Source: Rana temporaria (lineage: Eukaryota; Chordata; Amphibia; Anura; Ranidae). From it: a stretch of DNA of 64,000 bases. This document shows positions 22,641 through 33,502 of the stretch, piece by piece. The stretch spans positions 162,720,101 to 162,784,100 of the forward strand of contig NC_053494.1 in NCBI RefSeq assembly GCF_905171775.1, written 5' to 3'. The notes below the pieces were generated by a model. It did no database searches, was not told where the DNA came from, and worked only from the letters and a program-made list of their open reading frames with translations. Numbering within the stretch: position 1 is the first letter of the stretch; every line of letters begins with the position of its first letter. A program made the translations under genes and the position numbers.

Positions 22641-23359
22641 TAAAGGTTTGTATTTTCTTATTTAAATATATTTGTTGTTTTTTACACTAGACTTTAGTCA
22701 CATAGGTTTTAATTTTGTTACCCAGTGGAATACAATAACTAGTGCACTTATTTAATTCATCTTTAAAACATTCCCACTTGCCTTGTGTGCTCTTTGTTCC
22801 AAATATTTGATCCCAATGGAAATCCCAACATGGCTCTCTTTCCTGTAACGTATGACAAATGTGATTATCCCATGATCATTTACCATCTGTTCCATGAAAT
22901 TGTCCTACTGTAGGTTTAAGAAATGACAAGTCTGTGTTAAGTGAGCAGTTCCATTGCCCAATCAATATCGAGATAATTAAAATCACCTATAATATCTACA
23001 TTGTCCTGTTTCCCAGCCATTTCAGTCTGTGAAAGGAGCTGAGACTCTTCCTCATCCTTTATGTTATGGGGCCTATAATATGGTGCCACAACTCATTTGT
23101 TATTTGTTGCTTTTTTAATGGAACTCCAGCCATAGAGACACTGCACCATTATTGTTCTTGTATGCAATATCATCTTTCAAGTTCACTTTCAGATTGCTCC
23201 TCACATACATGCATACCCCTCCACCTGTTCTGCTAGGTCTGTCCCTCCAAAATAGAATATAACCTTTAACAGTAGCACACCATTGATGTGAGCTGTCCAA
23301 CCAGGTTTCCCACATTCCCACAAGTTCAAAGTTCTCCTCAAACAACAGAAGCTCTAGTT

Positions 23360-23925
23360 CAGGGGTGCCCAACCTTTTGAAGAGGGAGGGCCAATTAAGC
23401 AACTTGGTAACCAGTCGAGGGCCACAAGGAGCCACAAGAGCGGGCGGATGTTAGGTCACGGCTACTCTATAGGCCCTCCTATCCACCCAGATGAAAGGGT
23501 ATGAATTCTCTTCTGGTTTTCAGATTGGAGGTAGGTGAGCGTAAACAGACATCTGTCTCTCTATATAGGTGAATTAAGGGTCCCATTTGGTCGGGCCGAT
23601 CGTGTGAAAAGGGCCTAAGACTGCTTTCACACTGCTGTTGGTTACCCACACTTTGGGTGCAGCATAGTGCACCTGTGTCTATCCTGCGGGTTAGCTGAAC
23701 TTTGCCATAGACTCCACCTGTGGCACTGTAGAGGAAGCATCGGCTTATGGGGCTCTGCTGCTGCTTTCTTCCTCTACCACCAGCTTCATTCACAACACTG
23801 ATGATGTGGTATAGCGGGTCGGCAAACCTGCGATCCGGGCTTGCCAACCCTCCATTCCAGAGAAGGAGGCCGCGGGCCACATCAGAGGGCTCCACGGGCC
23901 ACATGTGGCCCCCGGGCCACCCCTG
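23360..23925. mobile_element. hAT-type MITE with perfect 8-bp target duplication
   Basis: Begins caggggtgcccaacc and ends ggccacccctg. The 8-bp ctctagtt is repeated exactly at 23352-23359 and 23926-23933. Both features are hallmarks of hAT elements. It interrupts the endonuclease frame of the LINE, which reads through cleanly when the element and one duplication are removed. No transposase. Confidence 0.9.
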
Positions 23926-23985
23926 CTCTAGTTCATTAATTTTGTTTGCCAGACGTATTGTAATTGTAATTTTTTTTTTTTTTTA

Positions 23986-24433
23986 GATGCCTTCAAAGTG
24001 TTGTTGCTAGGCAGAATAGTTAATCTTCCCACTTCCTGCACCTAGGTGCTTAAGCTTCCTGACCTACACCACACAGACTCCTGGGAATGTAGTGGGTGTA
24101 ACTTTCCAGGAGTCTGTGCATTCCCCAGTCTCAAAGAATCATGTGACTTGGACAGCACAGGTGCTGAAACCTGATCTGACACTGCTTGTGCAGCACTGAG
24201 CATGTGCGAGATGTGCAAGGCTGAAATCCAGGAAGTCATACAGGCTGGCTTCATGATGCACACACTTAAGATGGCCCCAGTCAATTTCTATTTTATAAAG
24301 TGTCTAAATGCTGTAACAACCTAACAAAACGGACCTTAGTTTACAGACTAACTTTACTAGAATACATTAAGCTTGTGTATTACAGGAGTATTTATATTTA
24401 AAAAGTGAAATTGTGGCCGGAACTCCGCTTTAA
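23986..24433. repeat. Family R-like repeat, left end unclear
   Basis: The right end ggccggaactccgct plus TTAA (24430-24433) matches the R termini. The interior includes a short inverted pair around gactcctgg/ccaggagtc (about 24078-24112). Confidence 0.5.
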
Positions 24434-25015
24434 ATTAGCACCAATAATGTATTTTTACTCACTTTGATCCATAACTTAAAACATTAACGTCTCCTTCTAT
24501 AGTATATACCCTTCCCCCATAGACTCTTGCTTTTGATATGACATGCTTTTCTGGATGGAGTTACACTTAGCAACTGTGCAATCGTAAAAAGTTCACTAAA
24601 TTTATATTAATCCAAATTTCTCTGTAGTCTTTCAACTGATATCATGGGGATATTTACAAATCATGTATTAGTTGTATATGCCACCCTATGGTAGATATTT
24701 GTTTTTACATGGCATATTTTTGTCCCATGCACTATGCCATGTTTAATAATCTTATTCACATGGAAGTTTATCAATTTGCCCTTTGCTAACACCACATTGA
24801 TATACTTTGAGAACTAAATCTGTGTATGGTTTGCCTTTGGAACAAACACAACCAATCAGCCATTTGTGGTAGGGATGGACTTCTGAGGGTGAGGGGTAAA
24901 GAAAGTGAACCATTATCTCACATTGATTGGTGGGCACAATAAAATGTGGGGGTACTTCTTCCAACACTGACTTTCATTCCTGTCTGGGAATTCAGTTACA
25001 TAACATCAGTGACCT
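24434..25015. other. No gene recognised
   Basis: AT-rich sequence, no supported feature. Confidence 0.3.
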
Positions 25016-25745
25016 TCAAATGATGTTGGTGCTAGCAAACTCCCTTTGCCTGTGTCAGGGCACCATCCTCAAAAGAGGTGCTTGAAGACCTGGCATCTCT
25101 ACCAGTACCTTGCATGGCCGCAGGAATGTGAACTGGTGCATAAAGGATGCACGGATGTGTGCAGGAACACGCATGTGCACTGGTGCACAATTACTCATGC
25201 CCCCAGTCTAGTTTAATGCCAAACTGCCTATATAAGTAAGCCAGTCAGTCTTTGCAATTGCTGGTTGATCTTCAGCTCCTCCAGTGCGTTGTTCTTGTGA
25301 TTCCCTTGCTCCTGTGATTTCCTGTTACTGACTCGGCTTGTCCTGAACCTGTCTTCTGCCTGGCCCCTGACCTGACCCTAAGTTGCTTAACAGGTCTTCT
25401 TTTCTGTGTATGAACCCAGCTATCCACCTGACCACGCTTGCTCTGAATCCCACCGGGCACATGACATTGGCTTTGAAACCGACTTCTCTCCTGTTCTCTG
25501 TGCTACCAAAGACCTGCTGCTTCTCATCACGGGTGCCACCTGTCTGCAGACACCATTGTAGTGCATCAGCTGTACTCCCGGGTGTTCCTCTGACAAGAAT
25601 CCTAGTCAGATCATCTCTGCAAGCATTTCAGCAGGTGACCAGTGCTACTTCGAGCCTCACTCCTACTGTTCGACCTTCGGGGGAGCCTGGAACTTAACCG
25701 CAAGGGAAGCCCTCTTTCCATTGGCCTCCACAGGTACGTGATAGC
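25016..25745 (+). repeat. LTR-like repeat, tentative
   Basis: A segment starting tgtgtcagggcacc, with a TATA-like ctatataagtaag at about 25229 followed by CT-rich sequence made of tcctgaacctgtc/ggcccctgacctgacc phrases. I associate this texture with Ty3/gypsy LTR leaders in frogs. It ends near ccacaggtacgtgata. No matching target duplication was found, so this could also be an unrelated repeat. Confidence 0.3.
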
Positions 25746-26519
25746 CAGGTGCTGGGATCACAGGCCTAAACAGGGTGAAGGTAGCTTTGTATTGGCCACC
25801 ATGTGTCACTGACCGCAACTTCCACACAGATTGAAATTATAATGGTGTGGAATCTCCAATCAGGACCACTAGCCCAGCATAAATGATGCATACTCGTCCA
25901 AAGAGGAAACATAGTACTCATCAAACAACTATCTAGTGCAAAATGTGATCATTAACAGTATTTACTATGGTATAAAAAAAATTGTGGCCCCCTGTATATC
26001 ATTAAAATTTATTAAGTTTGCTATGGAAGAAGATGTTTGCAGGGGATGTTGGGAGGAGTCAGAAGATTAGTTCATGGAATGTGAAGCCATCTTTCCTTTC
26101 TCTTGTTTATTGGTCTTAAAAGTTAGCTGCGAACATAAAACAATACTCAAGACTTCCTCCAAAAGAACAATCAAGCAGTACTCAGTACAGTAAAATAACT
26201 GCATGTCATAATGGGGAAACCCTTAAACAAAAGGTATCTTGATGCAGGTGTTCCTAGGACCTCACTCTTTCTCCAATGTCAGCAGGTTTGTTCCAGTTTG
26301 GCCACGTTTTAAAAAAAAAAGCATTTTCAGTCCAAAACTGATTGGTTGGCCATTATTGCGGTATTCCAGTTAGCAGTTTGATCTTTTGAAAAAAAATTGC
26401 AGGAGAGTTGAAATACATACTCCCATAAGTGGTGTAAGAGTAAAGGAAGTCATCACTTCTCTATGTTGTGTTCCGTTTTTACAATTTAGATTGGGCTGCC
26501 TCAAGATTGTGCAGAATGT
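25746..26519. other. No gene recognised
   Basis: AT-rich, only short accidental frames. Confidence 0.3.
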
Positions 26520-26522
26520 TAA

Positions 26523-26746
26523 GGCTGGGTTCACATCTAAGCCACATGCGGCTCCGTTTCAGGGATGAATCAGGGTCAAATTCTTTCCTGCATTCAGCCC
26601 TGAAACGGAGGGCCTCTGTGCAATGTGCTCTGCAGCCGCCCCAGAGATATGTGAACCTGCTCCATAGAGAGCCAGTCACAATCTCCTGCCATGCGAATTG
26701 GATGCTGGAAAACCTGCATCCAATTTGCACTAGTGTGAACTCAGCC
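26523..26746. mobile_element. MITE with 'ggctgggttcacat' TIRs, TAA duplication
   Basis: Left ggctgggttcacatct and right agtgtgaactcagcc are TIRs; taa occurs at 26520-26522 and 26747-26749. The interior gctccgtttcaggg / ccctgaaacggag is inverted. Confidence 0.75.
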
Positions 26747-26787
26747 TAAAGGATGCCTTGACTGTAAAAAACTCGAGAAACACTGGT

Positions 26788-27213
26788 TTAAAGAGGAAAT
26801 AAACCCTGATGGGTTTTACTTCCTCTTTATTTCCCTGCAAAGGTAAAGCATAATGGCCTACTATGAATCGCATAGTAGCCCAATATGTGTGACTTACCTG
26901 AAACTGAAGCCTGCGATGTCCTGGATGTCCCCACTGGCTGGAAGTGTCCATCTTCAGCCCTCTTCCTTCCGGGGCCATGGACTCCGGCTCTGTGACTCCG
27001 GCATGCATGCGGGAGCCGCTAGTCACGGCATTACCCCCTCTTGAAACAGCATAGCCTGCCCTTTCTAAAGTGTGCATGCACAGCATTCGGGGACATTGTT
27101 AATATCTCTTAAACCGTGTAGGTTTGGGAGATATTTCCAGCACCTACAGGTAAGCCTTAATCTAGGCTTACCTGTAAGTGAAAGTGGTTGTACAGGGTGT
27201 ACAACCACTTTAA
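26788..27213. mobile_element. Family P element, fused at TTAA to a Q element
   Basis: Starts at TTAA 26788-26791 and ends with gtacaaccact and TTAA 27210-27213. It carries the same two stem-loops as the copy at 6610-7055 (27101-27135 and 27146-27175). The final TTAA is also the first base group of the neighbouring Q element. Confidence 0.65.
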
Positions 27214-28186
27214 CCGCTTGCCGACCAGCCGCCGCAGTTATACGGCGGCAGGTCGGCTCTGCTCGGCGAGATCACGTAGATCTACTTCATCTCGCTGAGC
27301 AGCCAATAGGGGAGCATGCGCGCCCCCCGCTCGCCCCTGATGCCGACGCCGTCCCGGCGAGATCACCGCCAGGCACCCGCGATCGCTCGTTACAGAGCGA
27401 GAACCGGGAGCTGTGTGTGTAAACATACAGCTCCTGGTCCTGTCAGGGGGAGAAATGCCTGATTGTCTGTTCATACAATGTATGAACAGCGATCAGTCAT
27501 TTCCCCTAGTCAGTCCACCCCCCCTTCAGTTAGAATACACCCTGGGAACATACTTAACCTCTTCCTCGCCCCCCTAGTGTTACCCCCTTCCCTGCCAGTG
27601 GCATTTTTATAGTAATCAATGCATTTTTATAGCACTGATCGCTATAAAAATGCCAATGGTCCCAAAAATGTGTCAAAAGTGTCTGAAGTGTTCGCTATAA
27701 TGTCGCAGTACCAATAAAAATCGCTGATCGCCACCATTACTAGTAAAAAAAAAATATATTAATAAAAATGCCATAAAACTACCTCCTATTTTGTAAACGC
27801 TATAACTTTTGCGCAAACCAATCGATAAACGCTTATTGCGATTTTTTTTTACGAAAAATATGTAGAAGAATACGTATCGGCCTAAACTGAGGAAAAAACA
27901 TTTTTTATATCTTTTTTGGGGGATAGTTATTATAGCAAAAAGTAAAAAATATAATTTTTTTTCAAAATTGTTACTCTATTTTTGTTTATAGCGCAAAAAC
28001 GAAAAACCGCAGAGATGATCAAATACCACCAAAAGAAAGCTCTATTTGTGGGAAAAAAGGACGCCAATTATGTTTGGGAGCCACGTCGCAAGACCGCGCA
28101 ATTGTCAGTTAGAGCGACGCAGTGCCGAATCGCAAAAAGTGGCCTGGTCTTTGACCAGTAATATGGTCCGGGGCTTAAGTGGTTAA
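27210..28186 (+). mobile_element. Family Q element, full-length copy
   Basis: TTAA at both ends (27210-27213, 28183-28186). Left end ccgcttgccgacc and reversed right end ccacttaagccccggacc are imperfect TIRs. The left third is GC-rich with an inverted pair (ggctctgctcggcgagat / atctcgctgagcagcc). The rest is the AT-rich common part of the family. TTAA plus CC-starting termini are compatible with a piggyBac-like origin; that is inference, and there is no transposase. Confidence 0.7.
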
Positions 28187-29253
28187 AGGATACCTTGGCT
28201 TCCCTACTTAGTCATTAGCCAAAAACAAATGTGAAGTGTAACAACATAGAAGATGTATATGTTTTTTTTACATCTAGGAATTGCCAAGTAGAAAAAGCAA
28301 GATTCAGAATGCAAGTTTATTTTAATTTGCAATTTTAACTGGTGTACCTTTAAGTATTTTTCTTTATTTATTTATTTTATTCATGAAGAGACAAATTTTA
28401 AGAAATGAAAGCAAACACAAAATAATTTTACATTTGTTCAAATTTAAAGTCTAGATACTGGACAGCCACCTCTAGCTTACCAGCTTTTTAATTAAAGGAC
28501 AGGTTCGTTATTGAACTCAGAAGCTAATCACAAAAGGATTACCACAGAAAATGAAATGGTCTGTGCAATTAGTCTGATAATTAAGACTTAAGCACTGGCC
28601 AGAGATCAAAGTACTTGCAATCTGCAATAAAGTTGCGAGAGTTGAGAATTTCTAAATGTTAGCTTGTGTTTTATTGCACCTTTCATTTACTATGTACCCT
28701 AGATAGCAGCAAACACACTTTCCCAGTGGATGTCAGCAGCATGTATGGCTACAACAGCTGTTACTACATAAGCCTGGTGTGTCTCACAATATGATTGCTC
28801 TGTCAACGACTTCCATAAACGGTGGCATCTGTATTCATGAAACAGAGTTATCAATAAATGTTAAGCAGCACAATTAGAGATCTCAGAGGAAGAGCCAATC
28901 CAGTGGAGAGCAGAAAAATAAGCAATGTGTCTTCATCAGATTCTGCAGATCAATAAAATGCATTATTCTGTTATAAAAACATAAAACATTTTTCCATGCA
29001 TTTTGTTTATAAAAAGCTTAGGCTATAAATATTCTCAGTGTAATATGTGAAGGTGGACAGAGATATGATGGATAGGGATGAGGGAGGAGCACATGGAGGT
29101 AATGATGAGTAAAGCTGGTCACATACATTTTTAAAAAGATGGCCTAACATTTTTTTTTCCCAATAGGCACATAGATAAGCATGCCTTTATTGTATGATCC
29201 TGTGTCAGCATGTACAACACACACAGTGGACAATTTATCATATATTAGGTGAA
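28187..29253. other. No gene recognised; apparently unique AT-rich DNA
   Basis: No repeat family or ORF that I can support. Confidence 0.4.
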
Positions 29254-29842
29254 TAATGCCACGTACACACGATCGGTTTGTCTGATGAAAACGGTCTGAT
29301 GGACCATCGGTTAAAAAACAAGGAACTTGTTTTAAAATTATCTGATGGCACGTCCATCAGTTAAAAATCCACGCATGCTCAGACTAAATTAGGGGACAGG
29401 AGCGCTCGTTCTGGTAAAACTAGCGTTCGTTGTGGAGATAGCACATTCTAAATTTTTTAAATTAGTGCCTCGTTTATTGCAGCGCATTTTTTTTTCCGTT
29501 CTATTGCTAGAATAAAGACGTTGTTTTGCTGCTGGTATTTAGACAGAGTTCTGACATACTGACTTCTTGTACTTTTTGCTTGTGATCTCATGAAAAATGT
29601 TTTTAAAAAAAAAAAAAAAGCCAGATCTCCCTAATAATTTTCTTTACTCCACATTTCCTTTTTTTTTTTAGGTGTTTTTTTTTTTTTTATCAAGTTATCA
29701 CAACAAAAATTTTTTTTTTTTGTCTCCCCCCCCTAAAGGAGGTTGTGTGCTTTGTTAATTACACATTGTATTTCTGAAATATTTAACTTAAATTAAATCT
29801 CCATTTATTCTGGACCAAAAAATTAAAGATGAAGGGCAACAA

Positions 29843-30088
29843 TTGAGCAATCAGCCAAATATATGCAGACTTTGGATCCCAAAGGCAGATTTCACCATGA
29901 TAGACAACAAAATCGATAACATGAGGAGTCCCTCAGATTGGGATCACAATCTGGTCCCCAAATCACAGAAAGCAGGAGCAGCAGCAGATGTCATTCATGT
30001 CCCCAAGCTGTGGTACTCCAACAACAACAACCTCCGTTTTCTGGCAGATCAGCTTGAAGCCAGGGAATCACTTTCTTGTCTTCCTTGA
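29843..30088 (+). pseudogene. MADF-domain fragment of the element B accessory gene
   Basis: The last 35 or so residues (KAGAAADVIHVPKLWY, FLADQLEARESLS) match the C-terminal half of the MADF domain as found in Harbinger accessory proteins: VYVPxLWYxxxLxFLxDQxxxRES. The N-terminal half of the domain is not visible upstream, where T runs dominate. The frame ends at a tga overlapping the stop of the minus-strand tail below. MADF domains bind DNA, and in PIF/Harbinger elements the accessory protein recognises the TIRs. The orientation (+) is opposite to the tail of the presumed same protein. Confidence 0.55.
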
Positions 30089-30637
30089 AGCCTTCCTTCC
30101 ACACTTTCCTGCAGCGTTCCTTCCACGGCTCCCTCCATGGCCCCTTGCAGGTGCTGGTGGTGAGAATGTGGCAGCAGGAGGAGTAGGAGAAGGCTGGGCC
30201 AGGTCACTGAGGTGTGTGGTCTCAGTCAGCAGGCCCCTTTTTCCCCTCTGAATCACAGTGGCAAATAAATCTTCTGCCAGTGCCCATTGTCCCTCCTCCA
30301 TTCTTTGCAGCTGGTCTGCGAGGTAGCAGCTGTAGCCCTATACAGGGTTAAGGGGTGCTTTCATTATTGCAGCTGCCTACCTAATGACCTGCAGAGACTC
30401 CTCCTCCAGCTGTGACATGCATTTTGGTCTTTTTGGTCGCATCTGGAGGGGAGGCACCTGTGATTCAGTGCTGCCACTGGGCCTGAGCACCTGCTGACTG
30501 CCACTTGGCCCAGCCTTCTCCTGGCTGCCACTCACCCCTTCCTCCTCCTGCCTGCCACATTCCGGAGCCTCCTCCTCTTGGCTGAGCTCTTCCTGTGTAT
30601 TTAAAAAGGGACATGGTTTTATTTTTTGCTTCATCAA
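30068..30637 (-). pseudogene. C-terminal tail of the element B accessory protein, two in-frame stops
   Basis: Reads on the minus strand from a likely acceptor (atacacag|GAAGAG at about 30597). First comes a Glu/Ser/Gly-rich linker (QEEEAPECGRQEEE), then PPLQMRPKRPK, then a helical region (QLEEESLQVIR, GYSCYLADQLQRMEEG, LAEDLFATVIQRGKRG) and a basic tail ending RKTRK. The helical part resembles the C-terminal region of MADF accessory proteins. Two TAG codons interrupt the frame, one directly after LQVIR and one before GYSC. Both are explained by C-to-T changes of CAG, so the gene is dead. A MADF exon on the same strand (30640-31270) is not found. Confidence 0.6.
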
Positions 30638-30639
30638 TC

Positions 30640-31270
30640 ACACACATTTTAAAGCTTATGACTGTTGCAATTACAATTTTGTTTTGTAAATTGAACAGAC
30701 TCTCATTCTGACCCCTGCAGTTGGCATCCCTGTCACACTAAATTCTGCCCACGACCTTTTTTTGGGGTTTCAAGCTTTCATTTTGTTTTCCAAAACATCT
30801 TGTTAAACCAACAATAATTTGGGAACGCTGGAGGGAACGGTGGATCACCCATCACATGTGTTTCTAATAAGGTTGAACTTTGTAAGTTCCATTGTTTGTA
30901 GGTATTTGCTTGTTTTAAAAAAGCCTGGTTTTAGGCCCAAAAAAAAAAAACAGAATGTATTTTTATACCTGAAAATTAAAAAAACGCACAAGTTGTGCAC
31001 AGAATAACCCCCCCCCCCCCCAAAAAAAAGGGAGTTTGCGACCTGAAAATTTTAAGATCGCACAAGTTGTGCACAGAATAAAACCGAAAAAAATGAAAAA
31101 TTTGTGTGGCTTCTTCTTTCTATGCTCAATAGCAGTTTGTACGTTTAGAAAGTGAGTGATTACTGTGACAATTGTGGTTATTTACTAAAACAGAGAAATA
31201 CATTTGGCACTACAAGTGCACTAGGAGAACCAGGGAGACGAGAGAAGAAGCGAGAATGACAAAACTGGAT
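30640..31270. other. Spacer inside element B with a 40-bp duplicated block
   Basis: gcacaagttgtgcacagaata occurs twice (about 30987 and 31060), each inside a longer acctgaaaatt...cacagaata repeat. A C run lies between the copies (31009-31021). No coding sequence. Confidence 0.5.
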
Positions 31271-31277
31271 TTTCAAA

Positions 31278-33040
31278 GATCAAATTTGGTGTTTATTTTT
31301 TTATTTATTTTTTTAAATGAAATATGCTCTGGCATAGCGATGGCCCCCCTACTCGTGAAGTACTCCACGTATCTTTCTCGGGCATCTCGAGCAGTTCAGG
31401 GGGCCAAGCTAGTACGGCCAGTGTCCAGGCCAGTTAGGTTTTCTGAATGTCTGGCCTCAGGCCCAAGGTTAGTAAGGTAGGTCTCTGAATGCATGCGCAA
31501 AAAATTGTGAAGTATGCAGCAGCAAAATATGATACTGTTCAGTTTGTATTCCGCCATGTGGATGGCTGTCAGGAACAGGCGGAACTGGCTGGCCATTATC
31601 CCAAAGGCATTCTCGACAACCCTCCGGGCTCTGGCCAGCCGGTAATTAAAATCCCTCCTCTCCGTGGTGAGGGTTCTCTGGGGAAACGGCCTCATGAGGT
31701 GTGGTCCAAGCCCGAAAGCTTAATCCGCGACAAACACAAAATGGAGTCCCTCCACATTATCTTCATCCCTTGGCAGTGCCAGGCCACCATTCTGGAGACA
31801 TTGGGCAAACTCGGTTTGCGCGAATACTCCGCCACCGGACATCCGGTCGTTCTTCCCCACGTCCACATACAGAAACTCGTACTGTGCCGACACCACCGCC
31901 ATCAACACTATACTATGAAAATCTTTATAGTTAAAATAGTATGACCCCGAACGGGGTGGCGGCACAATGCGGACGTGTTTCCCATCAATTGCGCCTTCGC
32001 AGTTAGGGAAGTCCCACCGCTGGGCAAAATGGGATACCACAGTCTGCCATTCCTGTGGCGTGGAAGGAAAAAATTTGTACTTTGGCACATAAACATTGCA
32101 ATCAGATTGTATACAGATACAAAAAGACATCGATGTCAGTATAAAATGTATTTGAGTGAGTATTTCAAGACCAAAAAAAAAATAGGCCAACTCAGACTCC
32201 TCACCCCTCTGATGGCACATTAAACATCTTAAGGGGGGGGGTTCTAGCTGAGTTTGGGCCCAGAAAAAAGTCCCTCTAGCACTCTGCCAAAATAGAATGA
32301 GAAACAGGACATTGGGACACATTTTAAGGGAGGGGGGCAGAACTACAATGGAGCAGACAAAAAACAAGTTTTAAAAAGACTAGGCTAGGTGTGTTTGGGC
32401 CTAGGATAGCATGCTGGAGAGGTTAGTGAAGGGAAATATGCATGTAGGCCAAAAAAGGAGCATTAAAAGCTTACAGCATGCATGGGGACAAAGGGGACAT
32501 TCACAGCATATTACAATCATGGTAATTAAGGAATGATGCAAGAAATACAAGACATTAGCATACATTAAAGACATAGATTGTGATGTTAAAGGAGAAAACT
32601 TACCTTAATATAGTCCTTCTGCATCACTTGTATGATGGCAGAACACGTCTCCGGGATGATGATCCTAAGCGCCTGGGGGGAGATGCCTGTTGAGAACTTG
32701 AGGTCCTGCAGGCTTCTCCCAGTTGCCAGGTACCTCAACGTGGCAATGAGCCTCTGCTCGGCCGTGATGGCTTGGCGCATCACAGTGTCCTGCCTCGTGA
32801 TATAGGGGTACAGAATATCCAAAAGACAGTGAAAAACGGGGTCCATCTAAGGAGAAAGTTCCTGAAATCATCAGGGTTATTCTCCTGGATTTCCCTAAGC
32901 AGAGGCATATGAGAAAATTGGTCACACTGGCGCAACCAATTCTTGGCCCTGTTCACGGCCACAGATCGGGTAACATTATGAACTGCAGAAGACAGCCCAT
33001 ACGCAGTACGAACTCGAGAATGAGAACGCACTTCCAACAT
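31278..33040 (-). pseudogene. HARBI1-type transposase of element B, decayed
   Basis: Pieces in order: N-terminus 33040 to about 32850 (MLEVRSHSRVRTAYGL, NNPDDFRNF); a one-base shift near 32846; MDPVFHCLLDIL to QKDYIK, ending at a perfect donor (AAG|GTAAGT, 32603/32604); an intron 32080-32603; then YKFFPSTPQEW, IDGKHVRIVPPP, DFHSIVLMAVV, FLYVDVGKND and VFVAD. A TAA at 31720-31722 follows, then AFGLGPHLMRPFPQRTL, RARRVVENAFGIMASQF and CCILHNFLR. A TGA at 31396-31398 precedes a still recognisable end (TARDARERYVEYF). The nuclease Asp in GAIDG and the Glu in VVENAFG are present. The middle acidic site reads SGGG where relatives usually have SDGG. An AATAAA lies just downstream on this strand (about 31300). 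In the family this enzyme excises and integrates the element; this copy cannot. Confidence 0.8.
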
Positions 33041-33502
33041 GGCTTCAAACCGGTCGGCTGGTCAGAACGCACTTAAAACAGAGCGCACCAAGGAACAGCA
33101 AGGCCTATAAAGAACGACCTGAAAAACAGAAATCGAGCGGACAGGAACGCACTGCAAAACAGATACGACCTGACTGCAAGCACTGAAAGACAGATACGAA
33201 CCCACAAGCACGAACGGAACACCAGAAAATTATCTGCAAAGCACGGAGACTAAAAAACGCGAATCGGCTCTAACCAAACTTTTACTAACACGTGGTAACA
33301 CGGAATCAGCAAAAGCAGCCCCAAGGGTGGCACCATTGGATTTGAACTTCCCCTTTATAGTGCCGTCGTACGTGGTTTACATGATCGTTTTTTTAACCGA
33401 TCGTGTGTAGGCACGACTGATCATCAGTCAGCTTCATCGGATAACTGATCCATCCATCAGATTGTTTTCATCGGATGGACCGATCGTGTGTATAGGGCAT
33501 AA

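Larger units (their letters stand above)
21511..23985 (-). pseudogene. LINE (CR1/L2-like) with endonuclease and reverse-transcriptase pieces, three insertions
   Basis: On the minus strand the 5' part encodes an APE-type endonuclease: KINELELLLFEENFELVG, ETWLDSSHQW, GYILFWRDRPSRTGGGV, and further on GDFNYLDIDW, which holds catalytic Asp/Asn. The frame is split at 23360-23925 by a hAT MITE, then by a MITE at 22401-22640 and a family R element at 21897-22283. Beyond them come the linker and the start of the reverse transcriptase (LQKLKCNKLPGPDGLHLQVL), which corresponds to the K-PGPDG motif of the fingers domain. The palm and 3' end are not recognised; sequence below about 21510 does not read as RT. 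The copy is degenerate, with frameshifts. When intact the protein nicks DNA and reverse-transcribes its own RNA. Confidence 0.75.
29257..33499. mobile_element. PIF/Harbinger DNA transposon B, full-length (4.24 kb), decayed
   Basis: Left end tgccacgtacacacgatcgg and right end (read outward) tgccctatacacacgatcgg. The similarity continues to about 47 bp through ctgatgaaaac and tctgatgga. taa flanks both ends (29254-29256 and 33500-33502). It contains a HARBI1-type transposase on - whose 5' end lies near the right TIR, and accessory-gene pieces near the left TIR. The transposase is decayed by stops and a shift, and so is the accessory tail, so this copy is unlikely to be active. Its ends and subterminal blocks recur in the MITEs at 20649-21171 and 60126-60543. 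Confidence 0.9.

Noticed and set aside
23479..23904. 141-codon frame on -
   Set aside because: Falls entirely inside the hAT MITE at 23360-23925.
29640..29720. Poly-T runs taken as a retroposon tail on -
   Set aside because: They lie inside element B with intact TIRs around them; no duplication flanks the runs.
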